Part shown: positions 1 to 4,455 of the stretch, piece after piece
How the letters are laid out: each line of letters opens with the position of its first letter
Numbering within the stretch: the stretch's first letter is position 1
NCBI GenBank assembly: GCA_025356735.1
Contig: JANXRT010000333.1
Span: forward strand, 1-12,136
Reading direction: 5' to 3'
Length of the DNA stretch: 12,136 nucleotides
Source: Acetobacteraceae bacterium
GTDB taxonomy: Bacteria; Pseudomonadota; Alphaproteobacteria; Acetobacterales; Acetobacteraceae
Position numbers and translations under genes: made by a program
The notes under the pieces: model-generated
Database searches by the model: none
The model's input: the letters and a program-made list of their open reading frames with translations, nothing else
Told to the model about the DNA's origin: nothing

Positions 1-190
1 GTTGAGGGCGCCGCACGCACAGCGGCCGAAGTGCTCTGGGTCGCGCCCTTTACCGCCGCAACCAAGGCACACGAGAGACCCCAAACCCCGCCCGGGGAGC
101 GCCCGGGAGCGCATCCCCTAAGTGAAGGGGTTCAAAGGGGCGACGGGCCCTTTGCGGGGTTTGGGGCAGAGCCCCATGCTTGCTTCGGTC
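1..190. other. Left-edge region without a confident gene
   Basis: I recognise no protein here. One forward frame is open from the edge straight into rpmE, but its translation is low-complexity, Pro/Gly/Arg-rich, and runs through a G/C-rich inverted repeat, so it is probably chance openness in GC-rich DNA. A reverse frame reading from 114 to the left edge contains several Cys residues, but it is too short and shows no clear ribosome binding site. The tail of an upstream gene could occupy roughly the first 70 bases; this cannot be decided from the window. Confidence 0.5.
79..185. repeat. G/C-rich intergenic inverted-repeat element, copy 1
   Basis: The 13-base arms at 79-91 and 154-166 (core ccccaaaccccg and its exact complement cggggtttgggg) are perfect inverted copies. 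Between them lies a smaller hairpin, caaaggg at 133-139 with ccctttg at 148-154. Just after is ggggc/gcccc (163-167 with 171-175, loop aga). The right-hand part (155-185) recurs at 2731-2762 with 29 of 32 bases the same. The structure suggests a dispersed intergenic element or a factor-independent terminator for whatever lies to the left, but no T-tract follows. The link to a family-wide Acetobacteraceae repeat is from memory, not checked. Confidence 0.7.
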
Positions 191-219
191 TTGAGCCTGC
201 CCCGGCTTACCGCTATATC
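191..219 (+). promoter_or_regulatory. Sigma70-like promoter for rpmE
   Basis: A -35 box TTGAGC (191-196) and a -10 box TATATC (214-219) are separated by exactly 17 bases. Each matches four of six consensus positions. Transcription would start near 226, leaving a leader of about 45 nt before the rpmE ribosome binding site at 258-262. It is the best-spaced vegetative promoter I see in the window. Confidence 0.5.
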
Positions 220-270
220 CCCCATTCGCGTAGCCGGTCGGGATCGGCGGCGCCAACAGGAGCCATGACC

Positions 271-501
271 ATGAAGCCGGGCATTCACCCCGAATACCAC
301 GAGATCAACGTCATCATGACCGATGGCACCGAGTTCAAGACGATGTCCTGCATGGGCAAGGCCGGCGACACCATCCGGCTCGACATCGATCCGAAATCGC
401 ACCCCGCCTGGACCGGCGTGCAGCGCATGATGGACACCGGCGGTCAGGTCGCCAAGTTCAACAAGCGGTTCGCGGGCATCGGCGTCAAGAAGGAACCCTG
501 A
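271..501 (+). CDS. rpmE: 50S ribosomal protein L31
   Basis: L31 is a small protein of the large ribosomal subunit that bridges to the 30S head. The 76-residue product starts MKPGIHPEYHEINVIMTDG and contains the hallmark stretch GDTIRLDIDPKSHPAWTG (residues 32-49) and a C-terminal basic segment around KFNKRF. The four zinc-binding cysteines of the zinc form (E. coli positions 16, 18, 37, 40) are absent; the only cysteine is Cys27. This is therefore the zinc-independent C-minus form common in alphaproteobacteria. The start at 271 is chosen because AGGAG (258-262) lies 8 bases upstream; an in-frame ATG at 265 is only 2 bases from that site. The gene has its own promoter and a weak hairpin after the stop. 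Confidence 0.95.
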   Translation: MKPGIHPEYHEINVIMTDGTEFKTMSCMGKAGDTIRLDIDPKSHPAWTGVQRMMDTGGQVAKFNKRFAGIGVKKEP

Positions 502-516
502 TCCTTCAGCCTCGTA

Positions 517-531
517 TTTCCGCGCCGGAAA
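517..531 (+). terminator. Weak hairpin after rpmE
   Basis: A perfect 6-bp stem, tttccg (517-522) with cggaaa (526-531) and loop cgc, begins 15 bases after the rpmE stop. No T-tract follows, so it is at best a weak or Rho-assisted terminator. It sits just upstream of the heat-shock promoter of the next gene, which supports separate transcription units. Confidence 0.35.
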
Positions 532-543
532 CAACGCCGATCT

Positions 544-572
544 CTTGAAAAAGGGGTCGGCGTTTGCTATTT
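544..572 (+). promoter_or_regulatory. Sigma32 (RpoH)-like heat-shock promoter
   Basis: CTTGAAA at 544-550 is an exact match to the RpoH -35 consensus. After 15 bases, GCTATTT (566-572) aligns with the -10 consensus CCCATNT, with two mismatches among the six specified positions. Placement upstream of a small heat-shock gene supports the call. Transcription would start near 580, giving a leader of about 95 nt that contains the thermometer structure. Confidence 0.6.
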
Positions 573-579
573 CTGTTCT

Positions 580-677
580 GTCGATGGTGCCCGGATGGGG
601 CCGTCGGGAGTGGCTCGGGACTGGCCCATTCGGGGGGTCCTTGACTTGAACCTTGCTACCGCAGGAGGTTTTCTATG
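580..677 (+). promoter_or_regulatory. ROSE-like RNA thermometer in the heat-shock gene leader
   Basis: The ribosome binding site AGGAGG (663-668) can pair with AACCTTGCT (649-657) across a five-base loop (658-662). The pairs are 649-670, 650-669, 651-668, 652-667, 653-666, a T/G wobble 654-665, then 656-664 and 657-663, with G655 left bulged. A TTGCT element opposite the Shine-Dalgarno with an unpaired G is the diagnostic feature of ROSE elements described in rhizobial small heat-shock leaders. A further stem, ggac (618-621) with gtcc (637-640), lies upstream, matching the multi-hairpin layout. Inferred role: masks the ribosome site at low temperature and melts on heating. Confidence 0.75.
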
Positions 678-1157
678 ACTGCTTTCGATCTCACGCCACT
701 GCTGCGTTCCGCCATCGGCTTTGACCGGCTGGCCCGACAGATCAACACCGCCTCATCCGTCGAGGCGTCGTCCTACCCTCCCTACAACATCGAGAAGACC
801 GGCGACGATGCCTATCGCCTGACCATGGCGGTTGCGGGCTTTCGCGCCGACGACCTTGAGCTGACCGTGAAGGACAACACCCTGATCGTCAGTGGCCGGG
901 TTAACCCCGAGGCCAAGCCGGGCGAAGTGCTGTATCGCGGCATCGCGACACGGGCGTTCGAGCGCCGGTTGACGCTTGCCGACCACATCGTCGTGGAAGG
1001 TGCGGATCTGCGTGACGGCTTGCTGTTCGTCGGCCTGAAGCGCGTCGTGCCGGATCAGCTGAAGCCGCGCCGCGTCGCCATCGGCTCCGCGGCACAGGCG
1101 GTTACCTCTCCCACCGTGATCGCCAACGATGCGGAAGGTGCGTCCCAGGCGGCTTGA
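675..1157 (+). CDS. Hsp20/alpha-crystallin small heat-shock protein (IbpA-like)
   Basis: A cytoplasmic ATP-independent holdase that binds unfolding proteins under heat stress and passes them to DnaK/ClpB. The 160-residue protein has a short N-terminal arm (1-34) and an alpha-crystallin domain from about PYNIE (36-40) to residue 128. It includes the IbpA-type segment YRGIATRAFERRLTL (87-101) and the domain-closing DGLL (114-117). The C-terminal anchoring I-x-I motif appears as VAI (134-136) after LKPRR, followed by an Ala/Ser-rich tail. The ATG is fixed by AGGAGG six bases upstream. A sigma32-like promoter and ROSE-like leader imply dual transcriptional and translational heat control. A strong hairpin follows. 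Which of several paralogues this is (hspA, ibpA) cannot be decided. Confidence 0.93.
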   Translation: MTAFDLTPLLRSAIGFDRLARQINTASSVEASSYPPYNIEKTGDDAYRLTMAVAGFRADDLELTVKDNTLIVSGRVNPEAKPGEVLYRGIATRAFERRLTLADHIVVEGADLRDGLLFVGLKRVVPDQLKPRRVAIGSAAQAVTSPTVIANDAEGASQAA

Positions 1158-1173
1158 TCCGACGTCGGGTTCG

Positions 1174-1205
1174 AGGAGGGGCCGGTCATGCCGGCCCCTC
1201 CTTTC
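1174..1205. terminator. Strong hairpin terminator between convergent genes
   Basis: A perfect 12-bp G/C-rich stem (1174-1185 with 1191-1202) with loop tcatg is followed by a short pyrimidine stretch ttcctt. It lies in the 53-base gap between the stop codons of the heat-shock gene and the convergent DUF1192 gene, so it may serve both directions, though only the plus side has T residues. Confidence 0.75.
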
Positions 1206-1210
1206 CTTGC

Positions 1211-1408
1211 TCAAGCCGGCTTGCGGAAGAACGCATCCGCGGCGTTGCGATGGTTCTGCTTGCGGTTAATGTCCGCCTTGACCCGGTCGATTTCGCTGTG
1301 AAGCTCTTCGATGTAAAGAGTGAGTTCGTCCACTCCCAGCGTGTCGAGACGCAGCTTCTCCAAGCGTTGCACCGGTCTTGGCGCTGCTTCCTCTTCGTCC
1401 CTGGCCAA
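1211..1408 (-). CDS. DUF1192 family small protein
   Basis: A 65-residue acidic, probably cytoplasmic protein of unknown function. It matches the DUF1192 pattern seen in alphaproteobacteria: an N-terminal MARDEEE, a charged helical middle LDTLGVDELTLYIEELHSEIDRVKADI (21-47) with heptad-like leucines, and a terminal KQNHRNAADAFFRKPA, where AADAFF is typical. The start is TTG (plus-strand bases 1406-1408). On the minus strand GGGAGG sits six bases upstream of this TTG, and no nearby ATG gives the family N-terminus. It is divergent from trcR and convergent with the heat-shock gene. The helical segment suggests a coiled-coil or dimer, but no partner or activity can be inferred. Confidence 0.85.
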   Translation of the reverse strand: MARDEEEAAPRPVQRLEKLRLDTLGVDELTLYIEELHSEIDRVKADINRKQNHRNAADAFFRKPA

Positions 1409-1439
1409 TTTAATCCTCCCGTCGATGGTGGGCGATCAT

Positions 1440-1489
1440 GCTATAGCGGTATGGTTCCGCTTGACCCGTAGTTGCGTGCGGGTCATATC
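1440..1489. promoter_or_regulatory. Candidate divergent promoter with operator-like dyad (DUF1192/trcR)
   Basis: Between the two divergent genes, TTGACC (1461-1466) could be a -35 box for trcR, with CATATC (1484-1489) 17 bases on as a poor -10. Superimposed is a 7-bp dyad, tgacccg (1462-1468) and cgggtca (1479-1485), with 10-base spacing. A palindromic gctatagc (1440-1447) could be the -10 of a leftward promoter. The rest of the 177-base gap shows nothing else. Roles are inferred from position only. Confidence 0.3.
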
Positions 1490-1585
1490 CCCCAATCCTC
1501 GCATGCTCGGCCAAATGGGCGTTCTGGCCCTGCTTGTCGCGCCCGCCTCCAAGCATGCCGTGATGCGGCACGAAAGTGAAATGCC

Positions 1586-2164
1586 ATGACATTGCCGCTG
1601 ATGCCCAAGGCCACCGCCGTTTGGCTGATCGACAAGACCGCGCTGACCTTCACCCAGATCGCCGACTTCTGCGGCATGCATCCGCTGGAGGTGCAGGCGA
1701 TCGCCGACGGCGAGGTGGCTCAGGGCATCGTCGGCTACGATCCGGTGGCCAACAGCCAGGTGACCGCGGCGGAGATCACCCGGTGCGAGGCGGACGAGGA
1801 GGCGCGTCTGAAGATTTCCGTGACCTCCCTGCCCGGCCCGAAGCGTCAGCGTGGCGCACGCTACACCCCGGTGGCAAAGCGCAACGACCGGCCGGATGCG
1901 ATCGCGTTCGTTCTGCGCAATTTTCCGCAGCTCAGCGAGGCGCAGCTCGGCAAGCTGCTGGGCACCACCAAGGACACCATCCACAAGGTGCGCGACCGCG
2001 CCCACTGGAACAGTGCGAACATCAAGCCGCGCGATCCGGTGATCCTCGGACTGTGCAGCCAGACCGACCTTAATGCCGCGGTGGCACAGGCCAACGAGCG
2101 TCTGGTGCGCGAGGGCCGGGCTGTGCCACAGCCGCCGGCCCCGGAAAATGAGGAAGCCGCCTGA
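1586..2164 (+). CDS. trcR: Cell cycle transcriptional regulator TrcR (DUF1013)
   Basis: A conserved alphaproteobacterial DNA-binding regulator of the DUF1013/TrcR family, linked by family annotation to cell-cycle transcription; its targets here are unknown. The 192-residue product opens with the family signature MTLPLMPKATAVWLIDKTAL, then a helix-turn-helix-like segment FTQIADFCGMHPLEVQAIADG (22-42) and EVAQGIVGYDPVANSQ (43-58). A second such segment is LSEAQLGKLLGTTKDTIHKVRDR (116-138), then AHWNSANIKPRDPVILGLCSQ. The C-terminus is a Pro/Glu-rich tail. The ATG at 1586 gives the canonical N-terminus; the upstream ribosome site is weak (gaaagtga), and an out-of-frame ATG at 1581 precedes it. 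It is divergent from DUF1192 and convergent with the DUF465 gene. Confidence 0.9.
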   Translation: MTLPLMPKATAVWLIDKTALTFTQIADFCGMHPLEVQAIADGEVAQGIVGYDPVANSQVTAAEITRCEADEEARLKISVTSLPGPKRQRGARYTPVAKRNDRPDAIAFVLRNFPQLSEAQLGKLLGTTKDTIHKVRDRAHWNSANIKPRDPVILGLCSQTDLNAAVAQANERLVREGRAVPQPPAPENEEAA

Positions 2165-2186
2165 AGGTGACGTAGATGGCGGCTTC
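2153..2186. terminator. Hairpin spanning the trcR stop codon
   Basis: A perfect 9-bp inverted repeat, gaagccgcc (2153-2161) with ggcggcttc (2178-2186), surrounds the trcR TGA in a 16-base loop. It lies between convergent genes. No T-run follows, so termination is plausible but not certain. Confidence 0.4.
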
Positions 2187-2211
2187 GCTCACGTGCCGGG
2201 CCATGCCGGAC

Positions 2212-2385
2212 TCAGCTGAGGCTTTGCTGCAGCCGATTCATTTCCTCCTTGAGCCGCAATTTTTCGAGCTTCAGTCGCGAAAGGGTCGAGTCGTCCGGTC
2301 GAGGGCGATGGTCTTCGTCGGTGATGCGCACCTCAAGGCTGGCATGACGTTCTTTAAGAACCTCGATATGGGACTGCAGGCTCAT
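2212..2385 (-). CDS. DUF465/YdcH-like small protein (57 residues)
   Basis: A short gene that length filters would miss. On the minus strand it reads MSLQSHIEVLKERHASLEVR, continues through ITDEDHRPRPDDSTLSRLKLEK and ends LRLKEEMNRLQQSLS before a TGA (plus bases 2212-2214). The two charged helices with a polar turn, and the SRLKLEKLRLKEEM segment (36-49), are typical of DUF465 proteins: small helical hairpins of unknown function common in alphaproteobacteria. The ATG is supported by AGGAGG four bases upstream. The only sizeable ORF on the opposite strand here lacks family features. It is head-to-head with another DUF465 gene 100 bases away, suggesting an ancient duplication. Confidence 0.85.
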   Translation of the reverse strand: MSLQSHIEVLKERHASLEVRITDEDHRPRPDDSTLSRLKLEKLRLKEEMNRLQQSLS

Positions 2386-2413
2386 GATCCCTCCTAGGCC
2401 GGACTGCCGGGAC

Positions 2414-2464
2414 TGGCGCCATCAGCGTAACGCCGGTGTCATGCCGGGCGCCATCTTTTTTCTT
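2414..2464 (+). other. Inverted repeat with T-run between divergent DUF465 genes
   Basis: tggcgcc (2414-2420) pairs with ggcgcca (2447-2453), and TCTTTTTTCTT follows immediately. A smaller ccgg/ccgg stem (2433-2436 with 2444-2447) lies inside. This looks like an intrinsic terminator for rightward transcription, but it stands upstream of a rightward gene and downstream of none within the gap. It might block read-through from trcR or act as a leader attenuator for the gene at 2486. The nonamer ggcgccatc is also present as a direct repeat (2415-2423, 2447-2455). Confidence 0.4.
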
Positions 2465-2485
2465 GTTCGTTGATGATGCTCCGTC

Positions 2486-2689
2486 ATGCTCACCGATAAG
2501 GACTCATTGCTTCGCCGGCTGCATGAGTTTCGCAGCGAGCATCGTGATTTGGATACGGTCATCGTTCGCCTGTCGGAGCAGGGCAAGGTCGATCAGCTCC
2601 AGCTACAGCGGCTGAAAAAGCGCAAGCTGATGCTGAAGGACGAGATATCCTGGCTCGAAAGCCGGCTGATACCGGATAATATCGCCTAG
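2486..2689 (+). CDS. DUF465/YdcH-like small protein (67 residues)
   Basis: A 67-residue highly charged helical protein of the DUF465 family, function unknown. The sequence shows an N-terminal helix DSLLRRLHEFRSEHRDLDTVIVRL (6-29) and a short turn SEQGKVDQ. A Lys/Arg-rich second helix, LQLQRLKKRKLMLKDEISWLESRL (38-61), carries the LKKRKLxLKDEI core that defines the family. The only ATG giving this N-terminus is at 2486; no good Shine-Dalgarno precedes it, so translation may be modest or rely on the leader. It is divergent from a second family member at 2212-2385 and followed by a G/C-rich repeat ahead of purE. Likely cytoplasmic. Confidence 0.88.
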   Translation: MLTDKDSLLRRLHEFRSEHRDLDTVIVRLSEQGKVDQLQLQRLKKRKLMLKDEISWLESRLIPDNIA

Positions 2690-2693
2690 TGAG

Positions 2694-2762
2694 GCGCCCC
2701 GGGGCGCTACCCCAATGCTTGCAGGTGGGGCGGGGTTTGGGGCAGATCCCCATCCCTGCTTC
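2694..2762. repeat. G/C-rich intergenic element, copy 2
   Basis: It begins with a perfect 14-bp palindrome gcgccccggggcgc (2694-2707), five bases after the end of the DUF465 gene. It continues to cggggtttggggcagatccc and onward (2731-2762), which matches copy 1 at 155-185 in 29 of 32 positions. The ggggc/gcccc mini-stem of copy 1 is weakened here by a G-to-T change at 2747. It occupies most of the 93-base gap before purE and probably separates the two transcription units. Confidence 0.65.
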
Positions 2763-2782
2763 TCAGCAAGCCGGATGAACCA

Positions 2783-3298
2783 ATGGCAACTGACCCGGTA
2801 GTCGGCATCATCATGGGCAGTCAATCGGACTGGCCGATCCTGCGCCATGCGGCGGAAACCTTGCAGCGCCTGGAGGTCGCCCACGAGACCCGGATCGTCT
2901 CCGCCCATCGCACTCCCGAGCGCCTACGGGATTATGCGATGATGGCGCAATCGCGCGGCCTGCACATCATCATCGCCGGTGCCGGCGGTGCCGCCCATCT
3001 GCCAGGCATGTGCGCCGCGTGGACCCGGATTCCGGTTCTCGGCGTGCCTATCGAATCACACAGTTTCAACGGTATGGACAGCCTTCTGTCGATTGTGCAG
3101 ATGCCACCGGGCGTCCCCGTGGCGACGTTCGCGGTTGGCCGTTCGGGGGCCATCAACGCCGCGTTGCTTGCGGCCGGCATTCTGGCTCTGGCGGATGCGG
3201 GAGTGGCGAGACGCCTGGAAGCGTTTCGGGCCGAGCAGACGGCAGCGGTCGGTGAGCATCCGGTCGATCCGCCGGCGAACAGCGGACCACGCGCTTGA
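2783..3298 (+). CDS. purE: 5-(carboxyamino)imidazole ribonucleotide mutase
   Basis: PurE moves the carboxyl group of N5-CAIR to give 4-carboxy-AIR in de novo purine synthesis, taking the product of PurK. The 171-residue cytoplasmic protein shows class I hallmarks: GSQSD (12-16), SAHRTPER (40-47) with the catalytic His42, GAGGAAHLPGM (66-76), and GMDSLLSIVQMPPGVPVATFAVG (97-119) of the nucleotide-binding core. The last 20 residues are a variable tail. The segment AAWTRIPVLGVPIESHSF differs mildly from the usual SHTRLPVLGVPVQSKAL but keeps the fold pattern. The ATG at 2783 has only a weak upstream site (ggatgaa). It overlaps purK by four bases, implying coupled translation. Confidence 0.95.
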   Translation: MATDPVVGIIMGSQSDWPILRHAAETLQRLEVAHETRIVSAHRTPERLRDYAMMAQSRGLHIIIAGAGGAAHLPGMCAAWTRIPVLGVPIESHSFNGMDSLLSIVQMPPGVPVATFAVGRSGAINAALLAAGILALADAGVARRLEAFRAEQTAAVGEHPVDPPANSGPRA

Positions 3299-4419
3299 CA
3301 TTCCCGCTGCCGCCCAATTCGACCATCGGCATCGTCGGCGGCGGCCAGCTCGGCCGGATGTCGGTGCTGGCGGCGGCGCGGCTGGGCTATCGCTGTCAGA
3401 TCCTGACGCCCGAGGAGGACAGTCCGGCCGGACAGGTCGCCTGGGGCGTGACGCTCGGCGACTATGAGCACCCGGCAACCCTGCGCGAGTTCGCGGCTTC
3501 GGTCGATGTGGTGACGTTCGAGTTCGAGAACGTGAGTGTCGAGGGGCTCAACCTGCTGGCCTCGTTGAAGCCGGTGCGTCCGGCGCCGGCGGTGCTGAGG
3601 GTCAGCCAGGACCGCATCGTCGAGAAGTCGTTCCTTCGGGATGCCGGCGTACCGACGGCAAGGTGGCGGCGTGTCGGCCTGATGTCGGAGCTGGAGGCGG
3701 CGTGCGTCGAGATCGGGTTTCCGGCAGTGCTGAAGACCACCAGGCTCGGCTATGACGGCAAGGGCCAAGCCATTCTGCTGGGGCCGCAGGACCTGGCCTC
3801 GGCCTTCGCAACGTTGTATCCCAAGCCGCTGATATTGGAGGAATTCATCGATTTCGCCTGCGAGATCAGCGTGATCGTCGCGCGCGGCTCGGATGGCCAG
3901 GTGACGGCCTTCGACGCGGTGGAGAACCGCCACCGCGATCATATCCTCGATGTCACCCTGGCGCCGGCGCAAATCTCCGAGGCGGCCGCGATCGAGGCGC
4001 GTGGCATCGCGCTTTCCGTGGCCGGCGCGCTCGATCTGATCGGGGTGCTGGCGGTCGAGATGTTCGTCGATGCCGGCGGCCGGGTGTTGGCCAACGAGAT
4101 CGCGCCACGGCCGCACAATTCCGGCCATTGGACCATCGACGCCTGCCCGGCGAGCCAGTTCGAGCTTCATATCCGTGCCATCGCCGGGCTGACGCTGCCG
4201 GCGGCGACGCGCCATTCGGATGCGGTGATGAAGAACCTGGTCGGCCCCGAGGAGGCCGCGCTATGGCCGCGGGTGCTGGCCACGCCCGGACTCATCCCGC
4301 ATCTATACGGCAAGCTGGAGGCTCGGCCAGGACGGAAGATGGGACATTTCACCCGGCTTTTTCCCCGCGGCGCGTTGCCTGGCGAATTTGGCATCCAGGC
4401 TGCGCTGGACATCCTGTAG
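3295..4419 (+). CDS. purK: 5-(carboxyamino)imidazole ribonucleotide synthase
   Basis: PurK uses ATP and bicarbonate to carboxylate AIR to N5-CAIR, which PurE isomerises. The 374-residue ATP-grasp protein has IGIVGGGQLGRM (11-22), FEFENV (75-80), and the ATP-binding VLKTTRLGYDGKGQ (145-158). It also has EEFIDFACEISVIVARG (182-198), ENRHRDHILDVTLAP (210-224), and the metal- and substrate-binding VEMFVD (254-259) and NEIAPRPHNSGHWT (267-280). The start is a TTG within TTGA, which overlaps the purE stop by four bases; the first in-frame ATG (3358) would delete the conserved GGGQLG loop, so TTG is strongly preferred. It is convergent with the kinase gene; only a weak 5-bp stem lies in the 36-base gap. 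Confidence 0.95.
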   Translation: MTFPLPPNSTIGIVGGGQLGRMSVLAAARLGYRCQILTPEEDSPAGQVAWGVTLGDYEHPATLREFAASVDVVTFEFENVSVEGLNLLASLKPVRPAPAVLRVSQDRIVEKSFLRDAGVPTARWRRVGLMSELEAACVEIGFPAVLKTTRLGYDGKGQAILLGPQDLASAFATLYPKPLILEEFIDFACEISVIVARGSDGQVTAFDAVENRHRDHILDVTLAPAQISEAAAIEARGIALSVAGALDLIGVLAVEMFVDAGGRVLANEIAPRPHNSGHWTIDACPASQFELHIRAIAGLTLPAATRHSDAVMKNLVGPEEAALWPRVLATPGLIPHLYGKLEARPGRKMGHFTRLFPRGALPGEFGIQAALDIL

Positions 4420-4455
4420 CGTCCCAGATGGCACCCGATCGGTTGGGAAGATGCT

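Noticed and set aside
1..114. Short Cys-containing minus-strand frame reaching the left edge
   Set aside because: CLGCGG and RCACG look zinc-ribbon-like, but the frame is tiny, overlaps the repeat and has no clear ribosome site.
31..270. Long N-terminal extension of rpmE
   Set aside because: It would translate through a G/C-rich repeat and a promoter; L31 begins at MKPGIHP, where a ribosome site is correctly spaced.
2176..2397. 73-codon plus-strand frame
   Set aside because: No ribosome site or family features; it is the antisense of the DUF465 gene at 2212-2385.
2932..4215. 427-codon minus-strand frame opposite purE-purK
   Set aside because: Arg/His-rich, no recognisable family; purE and purK on the plus strand are complete with all motifs.
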